From: Rattus norvegicus
Taxonomy: Eukaryota; Chordata; Mammalia; Rodentia; Muridae
Assembly (NCBI RefSeq): GCF_036323735.1
Contig: NC_086022.1
Location: 64,724,702 to 64,788,701, forward strand
DNA: 64,000 bases
Direction of reading: 5' to 3'
The notes under the pieces were generated by a model, which saw nothing but the letters and a program-made list of their open reading frames with translations, did no database searches and had not been told where the DNA came from. Shown here piece by piece: positions 58,601 to 64,000 of the stretch; the first letter of the stretch is position 1, and the number at the start of each line of letters is the position of its first letter. Position numbers and translations under genes: made by a program.

Positions 58601-59149
58601 GGTAAAGCCTGGGACATAGCTAAATGGTAAAGTACCTGCCTGGTACAAAACCCTGAGTTCAATTCCAAAAGATAAATTAAAAAAAAAAAATACAGTAAAG
58701 TCTATATTTCCATAAACATGATTGTCCCAAAAATATAATACAATCGTCATTTTTCTAGCATTTGGAACAAAATCTTCATGTATGTGAAAGTTATAAATAC
58801 TAACTGATTCAGGTGTTTTTTGGTCTCTCTCTCTGGTGGACAACACCTGTCTACCCTTAGTTACACCATTAAATTATTTCATTATTTCATTATTTGTCAG
58901 AACTAAAAACACAAACAACTTTGTGTTCATGTGTAAAGCAAGTTAGACTTTGGATAATTAGATGTAAGTTGTATTCGTGTAATCATACACAGATGTTTTC
59001 CTTTGACAGTCATGAGGGACATAAAGTGGTAATTCAAATAAAATCATGAAGAATAGTTCTCCCATTTTTGCAGGAAGGGTAGCACCCTGGGTTCCTATAC
59101 TATGAGTGCCCAACACTAGAAAACAATGCCACTTTTGTTGTTGTTTGGG

Positions 59150-59425
59150 GTTTTTGTTTCGTTTTGTTTTTTTTTTTTTTTTTTTGGTTCTTTTTTTCAG
59201 AGCTGGGGACTGAACCCAAGGCCTTGCGCTTCCTAGGTAAGCACTCTACCACTGAGCTAAATCCCCAGCCCCCTCGTTTTGTTTTTGAGACAGGGTTTCT
59301 CTGTGTAGCTCCGGCTGTTCTGGAGCTCACTCTGTGGACCACGCTGGCCTTGAACTCAGAGATCTGCCTGCTTCTGCTTCCAAAGTGACAGGATTAAAAG
59401 CATGCGGCACCACTGCCAGGCACAA
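59150..59425 (-). repeat. B1 SINE with an ID SINE inserted in its poly(A) tail
   Basis: ID at about 59171-59272 (plus strand T-run, CAGAGCTGGGGACTGAACCC, ATCCCCAGCCCC), flanked by TCGTTTTGTTTTT. The B1 continues at 59281-59425 (GAGACAGGGTTTCTCTGTGT ... TGACAGGATTAAAAGCATGC). Both are minus strand. Confidence 0.95.
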
Positions 59426-59634
59426 TATCACTTATACACTCATTGATGGAGATTGACAGAAAAGGACAGTTCAGCTACTAAACTAACGATATTCACTACC
59501 CTTTCAGGCCAGTCCTTTTATTACGTTAATAACCAATCTTTACATCTTAATATATGCATACATATATACTTATATTAATGTGTGTATACATATACACTTG
59601 TCAATGTAACAATTCTTTTAAAATGTTGGAATGT

Positions 59635-59865
59635 CTCTTTTTTATTTGATTTTTTTTTCTTTTGGTTCTTTTTTTTTCGGAGCTGGGGACTGAACCCAGG
59701 GCCTTGCGCTTCCTAGGTAAGCGCTCTACCACTGAGCTAAATCCCAAGCCCCTTTTATTTGATTTTTTAAGACAGAGTTTCTCTGTATAGCCCTGGCTGT
59801 CCTGGAACTCAGTTTGTAGATTACGCTGACCTCTAGCTCCACCAGCCTCTGCCTCCCACACTCAA
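59635..59865 (-). repeat. Second B1 SINE with an ID SINE inserted in its poly(A) tail
   Basis: ID at about 59652-59752 (CGGAGCTGGGGACTGAACCC, TAAATCCCAAGCCCC), flanked by TTTTATTTGATTTTTT. The B1 continues to about 59865 (AAGACAGAGTTTCTCTGTAT). Same nesting and same orientation as the neighbour 250 bp away. Confidence 0.95.
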
Positions 59866-59934
59866 CTCAGAAATATTTATTTTTCATTTATTTTGATTTT
59901 TTTTACCTCTGTGTACCGTGTAGTTCTGTGTGTG

Positions 59935-60108
59935 AGTATGTGCATGTGACTGCCACTGCCAGAGGAGGCCTGACCTGTCAGGTGCCCCTGGAATTGGAAT
60001 GACAATCAGGTGTGATCAGCCCAATGTGGGTGCTGGGAATTGAACCCAAGCGCTTTGGAAGGATAGTATGTGTCCTTCACTACTGAGCCAACGTTCCAAC
60101 CCCAGGAA
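59935..60108 (-). repeat. B3/B4-type SINE
   Basis: Plus strand CTGGAATTGGAATGACAATC, GTGCTGGGAATTGAACCCAA, CACTACTGAGCCAACGTTCC. Confidence 0.88.
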
Positions 60109-60362
60109 TATGTCTGTAAAATTACAGAAAAAAAAAACCCACAGGATTCATACACATCAAATATGTAGAGTTAGTTAAATAAAGGGCTGTATTTGGAAGA
60201 GGTGGGAAGCAAGACATAACTTCATAAATTGCTTCATTGATTTATGGTTATGTATATCAACCAGTTTTATACATTTTCATAAATAGATATTCTGCTGTGT
60301 TGCAAATGGATTGAAGAAAAACAAGAATGAACTTGGAACAACTAAGTAAGAGAGTATTTTAG

Positions 60363-60692
60363 TCATCCAGATGGTTACTCTGATTGTGGTGGCAGCGAAG
60401 ACAGGAGAAAGGTAATAAATCCAAGATACATTCTTAGAGATTGAAATGACAAGACTGCGTGATAAAGTGGAAATGAAGGCGTTCTCCTGAATGAGTCCCG
60501 TTTTTCTGGATTGAATGGCCTTGCAGATGGGGGCTCCTCTGGTTTCAAAGAAGAAGAGGAAGGCGATGACGATTGAAATATCCTGTATGAAATGGAAGAC
60601 GAGAACTTCGTTGAAAGTCCGCACGACTTCAGAAGAGTAGTGACTGCCCACGTGAACCGGGTAAACTTTTTAAGGATTTTTAAGGATTTATT
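60363..60692 (+). pseudogene. Possible decayed coding sequence, unidentified
   Basis: I do not recognise this sequence. It contains no SINE or LINE motif and is less AT-rich than its flanks. One plus-strand frame (from ATG at 60370) reads about 87 codons with five stops, including LEIEMTRLRDKVEMKAF and KKKRKAMTIEISCMKW. A second frame, open from about 60470 apart from one stop, reads acidic text such as GFKEEEEGDDD. The minus strand also has frames of about 120 codons, serine-rich. A processed pseudogene, an unannotated non-coding exon or chance are all possible. Confidence 0.2.
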
Positions 60693-61106
60693 GTATGTGT
60701 ATGTGGCCATGTTTATAAGTGGTGATGTGCACTTTCGCAAATTACTCAGATAAGAATATTCTAAATAAATCGTAATTTCAAGTCATATTCTTGGGACATA
60801 ATTTCAGATACGAACCTGACTACATACAAAGACATGATTGCTCTGCAGTCATGGCTGTAGCTCAGTGGTGATGATCACTTAGTATTCACAATTCTCCAGA
60901 TTTGACCCCTAGTCCTGAGAGAAAAATCTGATTACTTCAATATTACTAAATTCTAGTGTCACACTATTTGTGAATCCTTATTTTCCCCAGACCCTACTAA
61001 CGGTGGGTCTTACTGTTATTTGATAATTTTTGTATTAATCATTTAAAGAGTATTTGAGTATTGAATGTTAGGTGTAGATGTTGGTATGCAAAGTTATTTT
61101 AAGATT

Positions 61107-61131
61107 TGAGAGAGAGAGAGAGAGAGAGAGA
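61107..61131. repeat. (GA)n microsatellite
   Basis: About 12 perfect AG units. Confidence 0.95.
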
Positions 61132-61476
61132 ACAAATAAAATAACTATAAAATGATTAGCTTATTATCAAAAGTATTAGGAAGGAGAAAGAATATAGGAT
61201 AAGGTAAAAGCCCCTGGACTGGCTGATGTGAAACAGGAGAGCCGCTCTGAAGACATGACGTAACCTGAAATCTAAAGTGTTACAAACAATGGTCCCATTA
61301 TTTTTTTTTTAAATTACCCATGCCAAGACCTTAATGAAGGGATATCCTTAACATATTCCAGGGATGCAAAGTCAACCAATCAAATCAGTGCAGAGACAAA
61401 CAGGAAGGAAGTCATATAAGGTTCAGAGTTGGATGAAGTTTAGATCTATTTCCAAAGGCACAGGGACAATTGAACA

Positions 61477-61478
<2 letters not shown>

Positions 61479-61515
<37 letters not shown>
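61479..61515. repeat. (AC)n microsatellite
   Basis: About 18 perfect AC units. Confidence 0.95.
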
Positions 61516-61516
<1 letters not shown>

Positions 61517-61726
61517 CATGTGGAGGATGGATCTGAGATGGTTAGCCACTGTTCAAGTAGAGAGACTAGTTAGGAAGTTACTACAGAAGTACAATATGGT
61601 GCTACCGTGTGATCCAGGACAGGACTGGGGACCTGAAGTGACACATTTGTTTTGGATACAGAATTTGGGTGATCACCTAGAAGAATCGCAATAGTTAGGG
61701 TAAATGATCTTGTGGGGAAGCGTATT

Positions 61727-61727
<1 letters not shown>

Positions 61728-61778
<51 letters not shown>
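61728..61778. repeat. (GT)n microsatellite
   Basis: About 24 perfect GT units. Confidence 0.96.
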
Positions 61779-61937
61779 ATAGTGTGGGTGTTGAGACTAG
61801 ATTAGGGTGAAAGTTGATTTTCTTCTTCTATCATGGATTCCAATGATCAAACCCTGGTCATCAAGCTTGGGCAGCAAGCGTTTTTGTCCACCAGGTCATC
61901 TCACCTACCCTAAAAATATTTTTTTTAATATTTTATA

Positions 61938-62130
61938 GGCTAGAGAGGTGACCACTGATTAAGAGTACTTGATGCTCTTGTAGAGGACCTGGGTTTGGTT
62001 CCCAGCACCCACACAGTGGATCACAACTATTCTTAACTACAGTTCTAGGGGACCTAACTCCCTCTTCTGACCTCTCCAGTTACATGTATAATGCACATAC
62101 ATACAGACAGACAGGCAAAACACACACACA
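61938..62130 (+). repeat. B3-type SINE
   Basis: GGCTAGAGAGGTGACCACTG head, GTTTGGTTCCCAGCACCCAC, CCCTCTTCTGACCTCTCCAG. Confidence 0.88.
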
Positions 62131-62149
62131 CAAGACCTAATTTTAACTT

Positions 62150-62590
62150 ATTAGATGGAGGTGGTGGTGCAGGCCTTGAGGCAGGCATATTTCTGTGAGT
62201 TTGAGACCAGCCTAATCTACATAGGGGGAGCTCCAAGCCAGCTATAGCTATACAATGAGACGCTGTCTGAAAATAAGTAACATTTTATTTGTGTATATGT
62301 GTGTGTATGTGGGTGCCCATGGATGCCAGAAGAAGGTGTCAGATTCCCTGGAGCTAGAGTTATAGGCAACTGTGAGTCACCCCACTTGGGCACTAAGAAC
62401 CAACACCGATCCTTTGCTAGAACATTAAACCCCGGGTTCAATTCCCAGCACTCCATAAAAGGAGCGTGATGGTCCCAACACTCTGGAGATGGAGTCAAGA
62501 TAATTAGACACTCAAAGCTGATCTAAACTATGTAGTGAGCTTGAGGCCAACCTGAGATACATAAGACCCAGTTACAAATTAATGAATACG
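62150..62590. repeat. B1 (plus), B3-type SINE (minus) and B1-like fragment (plus)
   Basis: B1 about 62155-62285 (GTGAGTTTGAGACCAGCCTA). B3-type about 62290-62420 (AGCTAGAGTTATAGGCAACT on the plus strand). B1-like about 62465-62590 (GAGGCCAACCTGAGATACAT). Confidence 0.75.
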
Positions 62591-62809
62591 ACTAACAAAC
62601 AAAATGTTGAGCTACAAAAACATACACTCCAATCTTTAATTTACAAAATGCTGGCTACTTCTCTCCCCAACCCCAGCCCTTTGCCTATAAAGATCTTATC
62701 AAAATAGGTAGCTGCACTGAAGCTATAGCTTCCCAATTTAGTTTTTTAAGAGGAAATTCAAATTGCACATTAATAAATATCCTACAGCTAAACAGTTCCA
62801 CCCCATGTG

Positions 62810-62810
62810 T

Positions 62811-62857
<47 letters not shown>
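62810..62857. repeat. (GT)n microsatellite
   Basis: About 22 GT units. Confidence 0.95.
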
Positions 62858-62861
<4 letters not shown>

Positions 62862-63059
62862 TGTGCATATATCTAGTGTCTATGAGTTTTACACAGGTAT
62901 GTCAGGGACCTTAATGACAACATTAGTTGTGATAACAAAGCAGTGGGAATGGCCCACATGTTAATAAAATAATGGAGGAATAAATTGTAGAAGTTTAATA
63001 CAATTCAATACTATATATAAAAAAACAGTAAGCTACAACTTCACAGTCAAGAATAACCT

Positions 63060-63400
63060 TCAAGCAGACATGGTACTATACACCTCTAATCCTAGCATTT
63101 GGAAGACAGGAGCTCAGGGTCATCCTAAACTTCACAGTCAATTCAAAGTCAGCCTGAGTTCCATGACATTCTATATCAAAAAACAAAAACAAACCAAACA
63201 AAAACAAACAGACAAACAGAAAAGGAACAACCAGGTATAGAGTACAAGCCTTCAATCATAGCAGCACTAGGAAGGTGGAGGCAGACAGAGTTCTGTGAGT
63301 TTGAGTCCAGCCTGGACTACTTAGTGAGTTCCAGGACAGCCAGAAATGTATAGTGAGACCCTTTCTTGGAAAAAAACAAACAAACAAAGAAACAAATAAG
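63060..63400 (+). repeat. Two B1 SINEs in tandem
   Basis: First about 63062-63220 (AAGCAGACATGGTACTATAC, CAAAC-rich tail), second about 63230-63400 (GTTTGAGTCCAGCCTGGACT, GACCCTTTCTTGG, CAAACAAA tail). Confidence 0.82.
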
Positions 63401-63404
63401 GAGG

Positions 63405-63780
63405 AGATGAAGGAACGGCTCAGAGGTTAAGAGCATTGTTTGCTCACCCAAAGTTCTTCAGTTCAATTCCCATGGTGGCTCATAACTGTAACTGTAGTCC
63501 TGTGGAATCCAATGGCCTCTTCTTTTGTGCAGAAGTACATGCAGATAAAACACCCATATACATAAAATATATAAATAACCTTTTAAAAAATTAAGAGGGG
63601 CTAGAGAGATGGCTCAGCAGTTAAGAGCACTGACTGCTCTTCTAGAGGTCTTGAGTTCAAGTCCCAGCAGCCACATGGTGGCTCACAACCATCTGTAATG
63701 GGGTCAGAAGCCCTCTTCTGGTGTGTCTGAAGACAGTGACAGTGTCTTACATATATAAAATAAATAAATCTTAAATAAAA
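63405..63780 (+). repeat. Two B2 SINEs in tandem
   Basis: First diverged (about 63405-63592, AACGGCTCAGAGGTTAAGAG). Second well preserved (about 63597-63778, GGGGCTAGAGAGATGGCTCA to AATAAATAAATC). Confidence 0.93.
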
Positions 63781-63821
63781 GACAAAGAATATCAAAAGCA
63801 AACTAAGAGAGTCAGTCACAG

Positions 63822-64000
63822 GCCTATTGAGATGGCTCAGCAAGTCAGAGTGTTTGCCTCACAAGCCAGACATGTTGAGTTCAGTTTCTGGGACCCATAT
63901 AGAAATAGAAAGAGAGAACAGATGTCACAAAATTGTCTTCTGACTTTCATGGGCTTGCCATAGCATGTATACCTACATATAATATACATACACACACACA
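63822..64000 (+). repeat. B3/B4-type SINE, cut by the window edge
   Basis: CCTATTGAGATGGCTCAGCA head, TTCAGTTTCTGGGACCCATA, then the CA-rich 3' end at the border. Confidence 0.85.

Larger units (their letters stand above)
56960..64000. other. Intergenic region upstream of Cnot4
   Basis: No coding gene is recognisable. In human the next gene upstream of CNOT4 is NUP205, tens of kb away, so none is expected here if synteny holds. Repeats are listed separately. Stretches 57060-57780, 58680-59150, 60180-61080 and 62600-62800 show no recognisable repeat. Confidence 0.75.

Noticed and set aside
60277..60740. Two minus-strand frames of about 120 codons
   Set aside because: Neither resembles a known protein; they overlap the plus-strand frames of the same patch, have no start context or splice signals that I can support, and at most indicate an unidentified sequence.
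56960..64000. First exon of the neighbouring gene (NUP205 in human)
   Set aside because: No second CpG island, no coding similarity and no strong divergent exon seen; the neighbour is expected tens of kb away.

Overview
This is a 64 kb piece of a rodent nuclear genome, almost certainly rat (Rattus). Fifteen ID-type SINEs (BC1-derived, tRNA-Ala-like, many with intact target-site duplications) lie among many B1, B2 and B3/B4 SINEs. ID elements amplified most strongly in the rat lineage. The sequence is AT-rich with long simple repeats and one CpG island, and it shows vertebrate exon-intron structure. No bacterial, plasmid, phage or CRISPR feature is present.

The one protein-coding gene is the 5' half of Cnot4, on the minus strand. 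It encodes CCR4-NOT transcription complex subunit 4, a RING E3 ubiquitin ligase with an RRM and a CCCH zinc finger. Its promoter and non-coding exon 1 sit in a CpG island near 56.5-56.9 kb. A first intron of about 43 kb follows. Coding exons are at 13117-13290 (start codon and whole RING finger), 11117-11314, 3516-3602, 2774-2875 and 2014-2139. The gene leaves the window at its left edge. The five coding exons give 229 uninterrupted codons, every junction is phase 0, and every exon has GT/AG borders. They cover RING, coiled linker, RRM and CCCH finger; the C-terminal half lies beyond position 1.

Layout: 1-13.4 kb holds the five coding exons with introns 2 to 5 and part of intron 6. From 13.4 to 56.5 kb is intron 1, which is mostly dispersed repeats. 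Its main structures are an ancient L1 ORF2 scattered over 38.7-43.65 kb by later SINE and DNA-transposon insertions, a young-type L1 3' end at 29.1-29.9 kb, an old L1 3' end at 26.5-27.0 kb, and two inverted copies of a GC-rich repeat at 17.6-18.8 and 33.8-34.2 kb. From 56.96 to 64 kb is upstream intergenic DNA with nested SINEs, microsatellites and one unidentified patch that may be a decayed coding sequence (60.36-60.69 kb).

I found no second functional gene and no clear new biological system. The most interesting signals are in the promoter and the repeats: a ZNF143-type motif with NRF1-like and GC boxes, a TISU/YY1-like start context with two tiny upstream ORFs in exon 1, an ID element rewritten by an apparent template switch, an ID with non-A sequence between its poly(A) and its target-site duplication, a 19-bp tandem array of a SINE A-box region, and two ID heads expanded into G-runs. 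Repeat boundaries were read by eye and are approximate unless a target-site duplication is quoted.
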